From Arcuatula senhousia (lineage: Eukaryota > Mollusca > Bivalvia > Mytilida > Mytilidae): DNA of 64,000 nt. The stretch is taken from assembly GCA_963971305.1 (NCBI GenBank), contig OZ020305.1, positions 14,355,001 through 14,419,000 of the forward strand. The letters are read 5' to 3'. Of the stretch, positions 45,155 through 56,185 are shown in pieces. Within the stretch, counting starts at the first letter, position 1, and the number at the start of each line of letters is the position of its first letter. The notes below the pieces were generated by a model. It saw only the letters and a list, made by a program, of their open reading frames with translations. It searched no databases and had not been told where the DNA came from. A program made the translations under genes and the position numbers.

Positions 45155-46466
45155 TGAAGACGGGTAGGTTTGGCCATAAAATAGGTAGCAAACTCCGTAT
45201 AAATGTAGGGTTCTTTATTATAGAGGTCTGGTACAAATACAATCACAAATGTCGTCTCAAAGAAAGACCCTCATAAAATAATATAAAGTTCATAAGTACT
45301 AGCACAAGAAAGATAACTCCTGCTGACAATATGATTCGTAAATAAAATAAATATAGTACTCTGTGTACAATACAGTTGCTTCGCTGAGATGTATGTCTCA
45401 TAGAATATAATGATTTGCTTGTGTATGCCGCAAACAAATATACTGGTAAATAGTATAATAAAGTTTCATGAAAATCTATGATCTGCATGATTAGTAAAAA
45501 TACAAAATAAGCAAAGCATTAGAAAATGAAAAGCAAAGCAAAAATAGCAAACTAAAAATAACAAAAATAAACTCAACACTCTGCTTACCTCATACGAGGG
45601 TATGAAGGTCTTAGCGTCTATGGGATGACTATAATTTCATTACAAAAATATCAGCTTAACACCTGAAGTAAAAATAGGTTTTATAACCATGTGTTCAGCA
45701 AATAATTAAACACATAATCTGAACACTTAAAACACACAGTTTACTGGTATATTAAAAATACTATTACTTTAATGTATTATATAAGTCTATGACTTTATTT
45801 ATCAAATATTTAAAAGAAACCTCATTCTCTCAAAATTACTTTATTTAGTAAAGTTACTGAAAAGTTTATGTGGTTTATCAAAAAGTTATTCATTTTAATG
45901 TAACTTTAACTATTATTTATTCCATATTTACAACTTTCATAAAGATGTCATTTTCACTCACAGATGCAAAACTGCATACATCCATCAGTCATAAATGCAC
46001 CAAATGTTAATAAAAATAAGACAATTAAAATAGTGAAATGTAACTGACCTGTATAGAAAATGAATATAACACCCAGAAATCAAATACTGCAGAAAATACT
46101 GTGGAAAATAATGAAAGTAAAATTGAATATAAAGATGGCTGACTGTCTAGAAAGAATGTAAAAGAATGAGTTCAGAATTCCCTCCAAAAAGTACATGAAC
46201 TCCAATAATGAAACTGACCAATAGAAACACTTTAAGAGCTATAAATAATCAAAACCAATAGAGAGTTGAAAGGTCACTGACAATAACAACAATCAATACA
46301 GATGGTAGAAAACTGGAACACTTTACCTGAATAACATTCAGATTGTGTAAACAAAAGTCAAAGATCAGTTATTCAAGTAATTGAATTTAATTTAATAAAC
46401 ATAATCAAATAAAAACCATAATGACAATCAGAAATATAAAAATAACATAAAATATACCCTGTCACA
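45155..46466 (-). repeat. 5' LTR (1312 bp)
   Basis: Same ends and body as the 3' LTR, but it retains the 12 bp 'ggtttggccata' near 45166. The AATAAA signal is at 45214-45219 (minus). The promoter is presumably within U3; I could not define a TATA box with confidence. Confidence 0.93.
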
Positions 46467-46524
46467 TATACAGTATAGAATACACATTTATTTTCAACTT
46501 TTGATGAATATCGTGGCGGGGTAT
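46467..46524. mobile_element. DNA-transposon-like element, right part
   Basis: Continuation of the element whose left part is at 36256-36514. It ends with GTGGCGGGGTAT. Confidence 0.6.
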
Positions 46525-47754
46525 CATTTAATGTCCCATTAGATGCCCTAATTTTAATACTTGAAAGACGACAAGTCTGTCGTATAGCAATTCCCTATAC
46601 ACGTATAGATTGGTCACTACGAAGGTAATACTTACTGCAAACGGGAAAGGAAATGATATTAGCTCATTCACAACTCCAATAAAAATAATGATATAAAATT
46701 TTAACGCTCTAGTTTGACTGTACTGTAAATTTCAGACCTTGGAGAAGAAAAGTACACTTATTTAAAGTAGTTGTTATTGTAAATAAAAATAGGTTAATTG
46801 ACTTTTATGTAACTTTTGAAATCGTTAACAGAAAAGGCATTTATAGATAACACCTACGATACAAGAATCATTTTAAATTGTATTAGCAATAATGAACGTT
46901 AATAGCATGTAAATTTGCTTCTTGAAAAAAGGTTTGACTTTTATGTATCTTTTACTGAAAAAGAATCCGTATATGTAACACCTACGATACAAGAATGATT
47001 TGAAAAAAAAGAACGTGATTTACATATATCATATATTTAAGTATAAATATAGTCTTTTTTAATATGCATTATAGGACAAAGCACATTACCTCTATATCGC
47101 ATACTCTATATCGCACTCCTACAAAATATCAATATTTTATTCTATATGATATAATGAACATTACATGGCAAAATCTGCATCACATGCTGTATTAACTCTC
47201 TACCTATATCATACCGCGGGCCGTTGGCCCTCGGTATGATATAGGTGTCTCGGGTATATACATCATATGATACAGATTTTGCCATGTATTATTCAGTATG
47301 TAAATTTGCTTCGTGACTGCTTATCGTACAAGCATTTATTCATGTGTAATTGCATACGGTAATGTTGCATTACCTCTAATTGTGACAAATAGAGACATAC
47401 ACTCAGTTTTTTTTTTTTTAGAAAAATCTTTTCACTATGATCAACCACTGTACAACATCAAAATTATATAAAATTCATGAAATTACATAATTTCATGATG
47501 ATATAACTTAAAGAAAAAAAATATTACAAAACGCATATAATATACATCTTACATTTTTTAAAGTAAATTGCAGCGAAAACGAATTACTTTGAATAATAAA
47601 TAGATGTTAACAAACTATAAAGCCGAGAAACATAAATTAAAAGGGCGTTTGGTTGTACAAAGATTGAAAAGCTTTTTACGATACTCTATAACCAATGGAA
47701 AATTTAAAAAAATGCCGTCAGAAAAAACCATATTAAAGTTTTTTTTTTCAAAAG
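46525..47754. other. No gene; long hairpin at 47160-47291
   Basis: No exon is recognised. Direct repeats 'acacctacgatacaagaat' occur near 46850 and 46980. The hairpin is listed separately. Confidence 0.4.
47160..47291. repeat. Two-level hairpin / MITE-like foldback
   Basis: The outer arms are 'acatggcaaaatctg' and 'cagattttgccatgt'. The inner arms 47202-47222 and 47226-47246 pair with one mismatch in 21 around a GTT loop ('acctatatcataccgcggg' with 'tcggtatgatataggt'). It could extrude as a cruciform or be a small foldback element. Confidence 0.6.
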
Positions 47755-48865
47755 AAGCAGAGGTACCAATGGGGTATCCGAATGTCGAAATTCCGAAAGG
47801 GCAGAGACAAAACCTGTAAACACCAACAAGAACAGGACAAAAAACAGACAACATGTAAAACATGGAAACACAAAATAACTGAATGTCAATCAACAACGCG
47901 AACTCCAGTCAAACAAGAGTGAACTCAGGTGCTCCGGAAGAGTAAGCCGTTCCTGCTTGCTATAGCACACCCGTCGCGTTGCCAATAGTCTATTCAGCGT
48001 GTCAAATCCGGTAAAGGAAGACAAAACAAAACCCTATGACAAACCAACATCTGCACTCATCTGAGAGATCGAAATCCCATATTTGTCTTTAAGTGCACGA
48101 TATCTTCCGTAAAATTTCTTAAGTGAAGACAGCAACTGAGGAGCAACATAACCCTGTGTGAGCAATTTTTGCGTTAGACGTGTCGCTCTGCTGAGGAAAT
48201 CGATGTAAGTCCCGCACGCTCTGGAGTAACGAATCAATTGAGATACGTAAACTTCATAAGCTGGAGCGGACGGAATGTTGCTACACAAGAAGGGAAAGTT
48301 GACGATTTGAAAGTTGAAGTCATCACGTTTGTAATAGAGCCTTGTTGAAAGTCTTCCTTGAGAGTCAATTTCGAGATGTAGATCTAAATATGAAGCAGAC
48401 TTCCTAGAATCCGTTTTGTCCTTTATCTCAAGCTCCTGGGGATATATGAGATGGAAAAAGTCACCAAATCGAAAATTGTTTAGTGAAAGGACATCATCAA
48501 TATAACGGAACGTGAGGTTGAAAGAGAGAGCTAGTCTACGGTCTTTTTTGTCTAGAAGAGATTGTAAGAAGTCTGCTTCATATGAATGAAGAAACAAATC
48601 AGCAAGCAAAGGTGCACAATTAGTGCCCATTGGAATCCCTATTGTTTGCTGAAAAACACGCCCACCAAACTGAACAAATATGTCGTCAATAAGAAAGTTG
48701 AGCATGTCGATTATTTGGTCTTCTGTAAATTTGTTCTTTTTCTTAGACTCGACTACAAGATATTTGTACCTGCGTTTTCCATTCTTTTTGAAAAAAGCTG
48801 CGTTTAATCAGCTGTGCTAATCGCGATTTCAGTTGTTCATGTGGATTAGAAGTATAAAGTGTGGA
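47755..48865 (-). mobile_element. Penelope-like retroelement, 5'-truncated copy C
   Basis: Minus-strand copy with the full tail and more 5' sequence than copy B (up to the motif A region). It has a ~36-bp deletion relative to copy A just before 'aagaaaaagaacaaattt' and a frame change near 48800. Confidence 0.8.
48034..48705 (-). CDS. Penelope-like reverse transcriptase fragment (copy C)
   Basis: 223 codons from MLNFLIDDIFVQFGG to SADVGLS, with IGIPMGTNCAPLLADLF and catalytic RYIDDVLSL intact. Substitutions relative to copies A and B include Asp to Tyr in 'LYYKRDD' and Gly to Glu in 'AYEVYVS'. The upstream RT region exists in DNA but is out of frame after a small indel near 48800, so a complete enzyme cannot be made. 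The frame itself has no stop, indicating moderate age. No endonuclease domain follows the RT. Confidence 0.7.
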   Translation of the reverse strand: MLNFLIDDIFVQFGGRVFQQTIGIPMGTNCAPLLADLFLHSYEADFLQSLLDKKDRRLALSFNLTFRYIDDVLSLNNFRFGDFFHLIYPQELEIKDKTDSRKSASYLDLHLEIDSQGRLSTRLYYKRDDFNFQIVNFPFLCSNIPSAPAYEVYVSQLIRYSRACGTYIDFLSRATRLTQKLLTQGYVAPQLLSSLKKFYGRYRALKDKYGISISQMSADVGLS

Positions 48866-49826
48866 TCAATTTTAGAAACTGTTGTTTTAAGCTTCAGTTC
48901 TAAAGTATGCTTACTTTCCTTTTTGAAACATATTTCTCATATTTGGAGAAAAGAGTTTTCAACAATCAGTTGAAATTCAGATGGGCACAAAATGTTCCCC
49001 TTATCACCAACTTGTTTTGATACTCTTATCGGACTAAGTTTTTTTTTGATAATTAAAGGGTGTGAATGAACGTCATCAAGAAGGGTATCGGCGAGTAAAT
49101 TTTGTCCGCCATATTGCCGCTTCAAGGTAGGATTTTTTCCTATTAAACTTTTCTGTGATAACTTACATTTATGCAAAATAGCTCATTAAAGACCTTAAAA
49201 TACAAATGTTTAAATCAATCCTAATTCTTAATTATTGATTCTGTCATTTTTGTAAACAAACACTTCGATCCAGTTTTTGAAATACGGTCGACATTGAAGG
49301 GTGTCGGCCAAAAAAAAAATGCCAAATACGAGTAAATGTACCATGATTCTTAAGCCGGACAAGTAATGTAAGAAGAATTAAGATAGCGTAAAAACATTAA
49401 ATAGTTCGACAAGAGACAATATTTTTGATCATTCTCTATCTTTATAAAAAATAAAATAAAAATTAACAAGCATGTTCTCAATTTTGTAGCATATGAATCA
49501 AACACTCATCACCCACCAATGCCTTTTATTCATATAGTCATTACAGTAATAAAATTTGATTGCAACAAGCTGATATATCATTACTCTATTTTAGTCACAA
49601 GGTTAAGCGTAGCTTAAATTTCTCAGTAAGGTAATTTTTAAAAGTAGAATCCCGAAATGATTGGCGCGTGACCAGCCCGGTCAATAAAAGAGAGTTAATT
49701 ACAAAGTGGAGTTTCCACAAGGACAAGTTATAATTCCTACTCTTAATTACAAAGATGCTAAAGGTTTCTACTACTTTTAGTAGAAAAGTTCAAAATAGAG
49801 TTATATGGTGGTTAATTGTTTTAATT
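48866..49826. other. No gene recognised; possible Penelope-like upstream remnant
   Basis: A minus-strand frame at 48937-49176 (79 codons, 'GNILCPSEFQLIVENSFLQI') abuts copy C upstream and could be an element remnant, but I recognise no domain. The rest is AT-rich. Confidence 0.3.
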
Positions 49827-50106
49827 AGTGTTTTACTTGTCTGCTGTACTGAGATTATCACCTCAATATCCCTATTGTGTCTGACAACTATGTTGTGTTC
49901 TATGGTCATTACCAGATCTTAAGATCGCAATGGAAGAGGGAGGTTTGGCGCCATAAAACCTGGTTTAACCCAACATTTTGTTAGAAATGCCTGTACCAAG
50001 TCAGGACCATTGCGATCCACCAATTCTCCGGTATGACCGATTCGTTTTTGTCATTTTCTCTTGACTATGAGATTGATCATTAAAATTTGGTAGTTTTGTT
50101 ATTACC
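49827..50106 (+). repeat. ~285-bp retro-like repeat with TTAATT duplication
   Basis: The copy runs from 'agtgttttacttgtctgctg' to 'ttttgttattacc'. TTAATT flanks it (49821-49826 and 50107-50112). It carries the shared core 'gatcgcaatggaagagggag'. Confidence 0.65.
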
Positions 50107-50112
50107 TTAATT

Positions 50113-52701
50113 CAAGGTAGGTATTTTGTATATCATTAGTCCGAAAAGAAAATATCAATTCTCAAACCAAGATAGGTTGTTAGAACTGTCAGTCTGGAAA
50201 AAAACGTCGCAAAATTGTATTTATTAAACCAATCTTGTTCAGATAAACAAATGATTTTTTTATTTATTATAATACCTCTATCTCATTGGTAATGACATCA
50301 TTTGGCAAACTAAAACAGATCTTCTAAATGACTTAACAAAATGAAGTGCCAGGCTTAACAGTATGACAGAATGGCTATAACCATACTTCTACTGAATGCG
50401 TATGAAACCTAGTAGATAACATGTAATCGGTTTAATATTTTTATTGAGCTTCTGTGTGACTGTCGAGACAGAATGTGCACAAACGTACAGTTATGTGTTC
50501 GAACAACCAGTTAAACATGCAGAGGATTTGTACTTTGTTTTTTACGGTCGTTCCTAATGCAAATTATCATATTATTACCCCTTTAAAAATAGTAGATATG
50601 TCGACCATCTTTTTAAATGTGTCATATTAATCTGTGCTAGTGGGGATATTCGCAACGCAAAACGCAGCATAATATTAGGTGAAAGCTGTACGATCACATT
50701 TAAAGCTGGCATGTGTGTTACATGTATCGTTAGAAGGTATCCCAGTTTAATAAAACTTACACTCGACATTTTTTACAGAAACAGGGAGTTTATCACCACC
50801 TGTCAGCAACAATGTAATTGTACATTGCTATACAAGGGTTACACAATATATCCGTTCCAGATTTGACTCGTCATTTAGACGAGGTCATCAGGGGTCACGG
50901 GGAGGAAAAACGACGTCATTCAACATGGCACTAAGGGAACAGCATTTTCTATCAACGATTCTTCTGTAATTACTCATCATATGGGTAAAAACCATTTGCA
51001 ACTGACAAATAAACCTAAATGCAACATTTCCAACCCATAAAAAATCAATCTTGAACGGAAATAGAGAAACTACTTTCTTCATTCATTAGCGTTTTGGAAC
51101 CAGTTTTTTACCAGTTCCTCCTTTTTTGGCTAAAATAGTGACCGATCCCCAAATGCGCAACCCGTGTATTGTCGGTTATATTTTAGCATTTGGTGTATAA
51201 CCGTGAGACTGGTTCCATCTTGCAACATTTACACACCAGATCGAACGGAGAACTAGATACGCATGCACTACAAAGAGCAATTTCACAGCCCTGGTAAAGT
51301 GAGAACAGCTATTGCCAGTAAATTGTAGGTTTAAACATCCCTTTTTGATTACATTCATCTGGTTTATGAATCCAGCCACTACAAATCTTGATTTTCCTAC
51401 TGTTTCAGTACGTAAACAAATATCCCGACAAGACATCAAGATCTTTAGACATTAATTTTAAACGATCAGCAACTCGGAGAAAACAAACAACAGTCGGCAG
51501 AACGAATTATTAGAAAAAAACAGCAAATTCTGTTTAATTGAAAATGAATCGGGCAATGTTTGTTCTCATAAAAAAATGTAATGAACTCGAAAAACCTGAC
51601 GTCGGATGTGATGAATCTTCCCCACACTGTAATTGCTTTACTTGGAATGAAGAAATGATCGGATGGATCATAGAGGGAAAAACTCATGTACCTACTATTA
51701 TGTTAAGCCGTTAGAGAACAGAAATACATTAATTTGTATAAAAAGGCATAACAACTTTAAAAGTATAATTTCAACAAAGTTCAAAACAATAAATTCTTAT
51801 ACGCTTGACGCTAGTTTCACCTATTCATTACAAATAATCAAATAAAAATATCAAGAAGCTGATTCCAAATTATGACTAAGTTCATCCTACTGGGGTGTAT
51901 AGAACAAATGAAAATTTAATCTTGTGTAAATTACAACAATATTAGATTACATTAATGAGTAACCAGTTAATTTGTGTTAGGAGAGTATGTGAAATTTGAT
52001 GGACTGTGCTTGGAAATAAATTTTCATCATTTTGAACGTCTATCATAACTTTGAACTCATTGAGCTTGATTTCTATTAGAATTCGAGGAAAAGTTTAACA
52101 GCACATTTGAATAAATACATATTAAAAATAGAACTAAATATTAACATGTTATGGAGAGATTATTTGGAGAAATAATAGGAAAAAACTATATTTTATTATT
52201 TTCAATTCTTCTCAAAAGAAAAAAATTAGGGTAACCCCTAGTTTTAAGGGTTAACCTAAAATTCATAGAGAAAATGCACTATCTTCACTTTTGTACAGCT
52301 TTAACATGGACATAAAGGTATCACAGAGAAGCTACAGATGACATTGGCCCTGTCATGATACAAACACTTCAAATAAAACTATGGTAAGCCAGGATTTATG
52401 AAAACTACCATAGTGATCTAAGGGTCCGATAGTAGAATAAAACACATCATGGGAACACAATAGAGACAGTAAGAGACCGACCATTCAACCTAATAGGGGG
52501 ATACGCTTGATTTTTCCTTAAAAAATATTTAATGAAAATATATTTTGACAGCATAGGACAAGAAAAAAATATTCTGAAGAAGAATTTCTTCTAGATAAGA
52601 GAATGGTCATAACGAAAATATATTTTGTCGCTACCAATTAAAACAAAAAGTTCTGACCACAACAAAAACCAAGCCCCCCTTCAAGATGATCATAAACATA
52701 A
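50113..52701. other. No gene recognised; retrozyme fossil near 51775
   Basis: Around 51775-51835 the plus strand contains 'caataaattcttatacgctt' and 'gacgctagtttcacctattc'. On the minus strand this matches the 3' half of the hammerhead (GAAAC...GCGUC) with the 5' core lost. Elsewhere nothing is recognised. Confidence 0.35.
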
Positions 52702-53427
52702 ACAAGAGGCTCCAAGGAGCCTGAATCGCTCACCTGGTCTTGATGTCGACCCTATAAAGACTTTTGTAGAGCTAAATAAGCTAAACATTAAAGCAAGCAA
52801 CAGCTTTTCTCTATCTACTAAAGTTTTCATTCTATATGTCCAAAACATGAAAAATATTATTTTAGGGGCTATAACGCCTATATGGGTTCATCTGAAAACT
52901 TCGACCTGATTAAGGCTTTTGTACAGCAAAATGAGCTGATTGTTTAAGCTAGCAGCAGTTTTTTTCTCTATCTGCAATAGCTTTTATTCTATAAGCCAAA
53001 ACACTATTTTTCACCTTTAAGGGGTAATCTGCCAACTTCCACCCTATAATGAATTTTGTAGAGCTAAATGGGCTGAACATATAAGCAAGCAACAGCTTTT
53101 CTTTATCTGCTATAGTTTTCATTCCATAGGCCAAAAGCATGAAAATCTTATTTTAGGGGCAGCAACCCCTATTAAGGATCATCTTACAACTTCGACCCAT
53201 TGGAGACCTTTGTGGCGCTTAATGAGCTGAACATTTCAGTAAGCAGCAGCTTCTCTCTACCTGCTAAAACAAAATCATTTTAGGAGCCATAATCCCTATA
53301 AAGGGTCATCTGACAACTTCGACCCTTTAAAGACTTTAGTAGAGCTTAATAAGCTGAACATTAAAGAAAGCAACAGTTTTTCTCTATCTGCAATAGTTTT
53401 CAATCTATAGGCCAAAAACACGTAAAA

Positions 53428-53570
53428 ACGTTATTTAAGGGCTATTTAAGGGGAATTTAACGTTATATTAGGGCATTTAAGGGCTATTTAACGTTATATA
53501 AGGGCATTTAAGGGCTATTTAACGTTATATAATGGGTATTAAAGGGGTATTTAAGGGGTATTATTCTGAC
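53428..53570 (+). repeat. Minisatellite, ~30-bp units
   Basis: Repeats of 'ggctatttaacgttatataa' plus 'gggcattta', about four units, nested in copy 4. Confidence 0.75.
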
Positions 53571-53807
53571 AACTTCGACCCAATGAAGACTTTTGAAGAG
53601 TTAAATGAGGTGAACATTTAAGCAACAATAGCTTTCATACTATAGGGCAAAAACATGAAAAATGCTATTTTTCACCCCCTATAAGGGATCATCTGATAAC
53701 TTTGACCCTTTAAAGACTTTAGTAGAGCTAAATAAGCTGAAGATTTAAGCAAGCAACAACTTTTCTCTATCTGCAATAGTTTTTATTCTATAGGCCAAAA
53801 ACACAAA

Positions 53808-53940
53808 AAAAAACGGTATTTAAAGGGTATTTAACGTTATGTAAGGTGTATTAAACGTTATATAAGGGTATTTAAGGGGTATTTTACTTTATATAAGGGG
53901 TATTTAAGGGGGTATTTAACGTTATATAAAGGGTATTCTG
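53808..53940 (+). repeat. Minisatellite, second block
   Basis: Variants of 'gggtatttaacgttatataa' repeated with irregular units. Related to the block at 53428. Confidence 0.65.
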
Positions 53941-54681
53941 ACAACTTCAACCCAATGAAGACTTTTGAAGAGCTAAATGAGCTGAACATTTAAGCAAGCA
54001 ATAGCTTCATACTATAGGGCAAAAATATAAAAAAAAATGCTATTTTTCACCTTTAAGGGGATGTTATCCCTATAAAGGGTCATCTGACAACTTCGACCAA
54101 ATGGAGACTTTTGTAGAACTTTTGATCCTGAAGCAGTAGTGTGGCATCATATTTCATATATCTCTTCTACATTTTGAATTACAAGCCAAAAAACAGTAGT
54201 CTGACTATCCTGATCTATTTTTAGCCACGGCGGCCATGTTTTTTTGACGAATCAAAATCGAAAAATAACTTTAGTGTAGGACACCCTAATGATCAATCAT
54301 ACTAAGAATCATTGAATTCTGTTCAGACGTTTCAGAGGAGAAGATTTTTGAAAAATTGTTAACAGACTACGACGACAGATGACGACGACGACGACGGACG
54401 CCAATTAAGTGATGGCAATAGTTCACATGGACATTCGGTCCAGGTGAGCTAAAAAGGACAGCTAATGACACAACACAGAACAGATTTGTATTATTTATAT
54501 TGTTGTTATCTGGACCAAATTTCGCAATAAATTCATGTCTGACGTTATAACTTTTCCACTTCATATTTAATATAAATTGATGAAAGTTGTTACCGGTTTA
54601 TGCACGATTTGAAAATTATAATAAGATTTGCTTTATTAAAAAGTGTTTCGATGATTTTATCCTTCTTTTAAAAGTACGCCT

Positions 54682-54742
54682 ACAGTGAGTAAGTGAGTTG
54701 GCGTTTTCCGCACTTGCAACGCTATATAGGTTATTCAAAGGC
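54682..54742 (-). mobile_element. SINE 3' tail fragment
   Basis: The minus strand reads 'tatatagcgttgcaagtgcg' and then 'aacgccaactcacttactca', matching the SINE end at 6070-6110. Confidence 0.5.
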
Positions 54743-54867
54743 AAAGACCTACAGTACACGTTTGTTGGCAGATGTTTGTGTTTCGTCAGCAGATATCGTT
54801 GGTTTTTAACGATTTTACATTAAAGGCGCCATCCTACTCCATAGCTTGTGATCTTTTTAACTAGGCA

Positions 54868-54948
54868 ATGATGCGATATTTTGTATTTCTTGTAGTACTT
54901 GTAAAAACGGCTTGGGCTGCTGAAACTATTGAGACTTTTACAATTGAG
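54868..54948 (+). CDS. Putative first coding exon with signal peptide
   Basis: The reading frame encodes 27 residues, MMRYFVFLVVLVKTAWA then AETIETFTIE. The first 17 look like a signal peptide (Arg, hydrophobic core, AWA before cleavage). The exon ends G|GTAAGA, a strong 5' splice donor, at a codon boundary (phase 0). The sequence upstream to ~54790 could be the 5' leader. The product would be secreted or membrane-anchored. No second exon was found within the window, and the protein family is unknown. The second ATG (54871) is an equally plausible start. Without transcript evidence this could be chance, since a 27-codon frame is short. Confidence 0.35.
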
Positions 54949-56185
54949 GTAAGAGAATCTGACTGATTAAAGGGATATTGTCTACGAAAATATTTTTTTA
55001 CTAACAAAAAATAGTGCAGCGGTTTGACCAGGCAAAAAATGACTTTAATGGTCCGACAGAACACACACCTATATTGTATATCATTTTAAAGAGGAATATC
55101 TCTAGTTTCAGATAAAACAGGTCGTCACATGTTTCTATTGGTCAAATTTGAAATATTTAAGGTCAAAGGTCACATAGTTGGAAAGTTCAAAATTCTAGTT
55201 GTTTGCTTTGAAATTACAGCTATAATATTTGTAATAAGTTATATGGCAAATATTGAATTTTAATTAGTCTTTAAAGTTAACAATTGAATTGAAGCTACAA
55301 AACATCTGCCTGAGTTCCAAAAAGTGACGTTAAATGGCGTTTTTTGCTGGCTCTAAGAAAATACATTAAAACAGATATATTTATTTTGGTTTAACCGTTT
55401 TTATTTTAATTTTTTGCTACTAAAATGCATATAAATCAAAATTCAGACTTTAAACCATCCTATAAAACAGGTTATGCATCGCTAAAACAAATGACAGTAA
55501 CGTAGGGGGCGTCAGAAAAATGTAGCTGCACACGAAAATGTCCTGTTTAATGACCATTTAAATGCTAATTGACAATTGAATAACATATATTACACACAAA
55601 ATTATAAGAACGTTATCAAAAGGTTACAAAGAATAAACTATTTTACATTTATCCTAATAAATTGGCGAGAAGCAAAATCTAAGAAGTATCAAATCTCGAA
55701 GTAATAAAACAATCAGTAGACATCGAAGCCAAAAGCCCAAACACATCTTAAGTGCAATCTCAGCAAAAACTCTGGCTTGGACAAGAAATCGCTACGGAAG
55801 GGTGCACAGTAATCAGTTATCAGCGGAGAATAATGATGAAAAGACAAATCTGCATGCATCTTAGGGATTGAAATCCTACATTAGTCTACGAGCACATGGT
55901 GTCTTTCGTAATTGTTTACAATGCAAGGCTTCCACATGCATGACATGTAAATGGAATATATAAGTAATTAAATCCGCTAGCATTTGCAAAAACACTGCAG
56001 TCCACTGTAATTTAGAAATATTTTGCCTTGCCCTTTTCACATGCATCAAAATTACATATAAACCATAACGCAGAAAAGTAGTCGTCTAAGAGATGATAGT
56101 TTCGACTGGACTCGCATGTACGTGGTTGTGTCTATATACGATCTATGATCGAACTATCAACGTCATCTTTTCACTGATTCAAGAA
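54949..56185 (+). other. No gene recognised; candidate intron sequence with DR1
   Basis: If the exon at 54868-54948 is real, this is its first intron. It contains a DR1 site at 55160-55172. No exon was recognised. Near 55840-55910 ('cttagggattgaaatcctac', 'cgagcacatggtgtctttcg') there is a faint resemblance to the Penelope-like RT end on the plus strand. Confidence 0.3.
55160..55172 (+). promoter_or_regulatory. DR1 nuclear-receptor half-site pair
   Basis: AGGTCA-A-AGGTCA, a perfect DR1, 212 bp downstream of the putative splice donor. The flanks do not match the repeat at 17.6/28.5 kb beyond the motif. Confidence 0.4.

Larger units (their letters stand above)
36515..46466 (-). mobile_element. 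Ty3/Gypsy-type LTR retrotransposon, near-intact and young
   Basis: The order on the minus strand is 5' LTR, primer site, ~1.8-kb leader, gag, pol (protease-RT-RNase H-integrase), polypurine tract, 3' LTR. A TATA duplication flanks it (36511-36514 and 46467-46470). Domain order PR-RT-RH-IN places it in Ty3/Gypsy (Metaviridae-type), not Copia. No envelope ORF lies between pol and the 3' LTR. The LTRs look almost identical and the frames are open, so the insertion is recent. Confidence 0.93.
52702..54453 (+). repeat. Hairpin-ended dispersed repeat, copy 4
   Basis: It starts 'acaagaggctccaaggagcc' and ends with the hairpin TTCACATGGAC/GGTCCAGGTGA and CTAAA. The interior repeats the ~150-bp units seen in copy 3 but is enlarged by two minisatellite stretches. 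A 'gacgacgacgacggacg' stretch precedes the end. Non-coding. Confidence 0.75.

Noticed and set aside
45243..45488. Matching 76-81-codon minus-strand ORFs in both LTRs
   Set aside because: The LTRs are near-identical, so the duplication is not evidence of coding. A 1-bp indel changes the end in one copy.
53428..53570. CRISPR-like array
   Set aside because: The units are contiguous variants without unique spacers, and the genome is eukaryotic.
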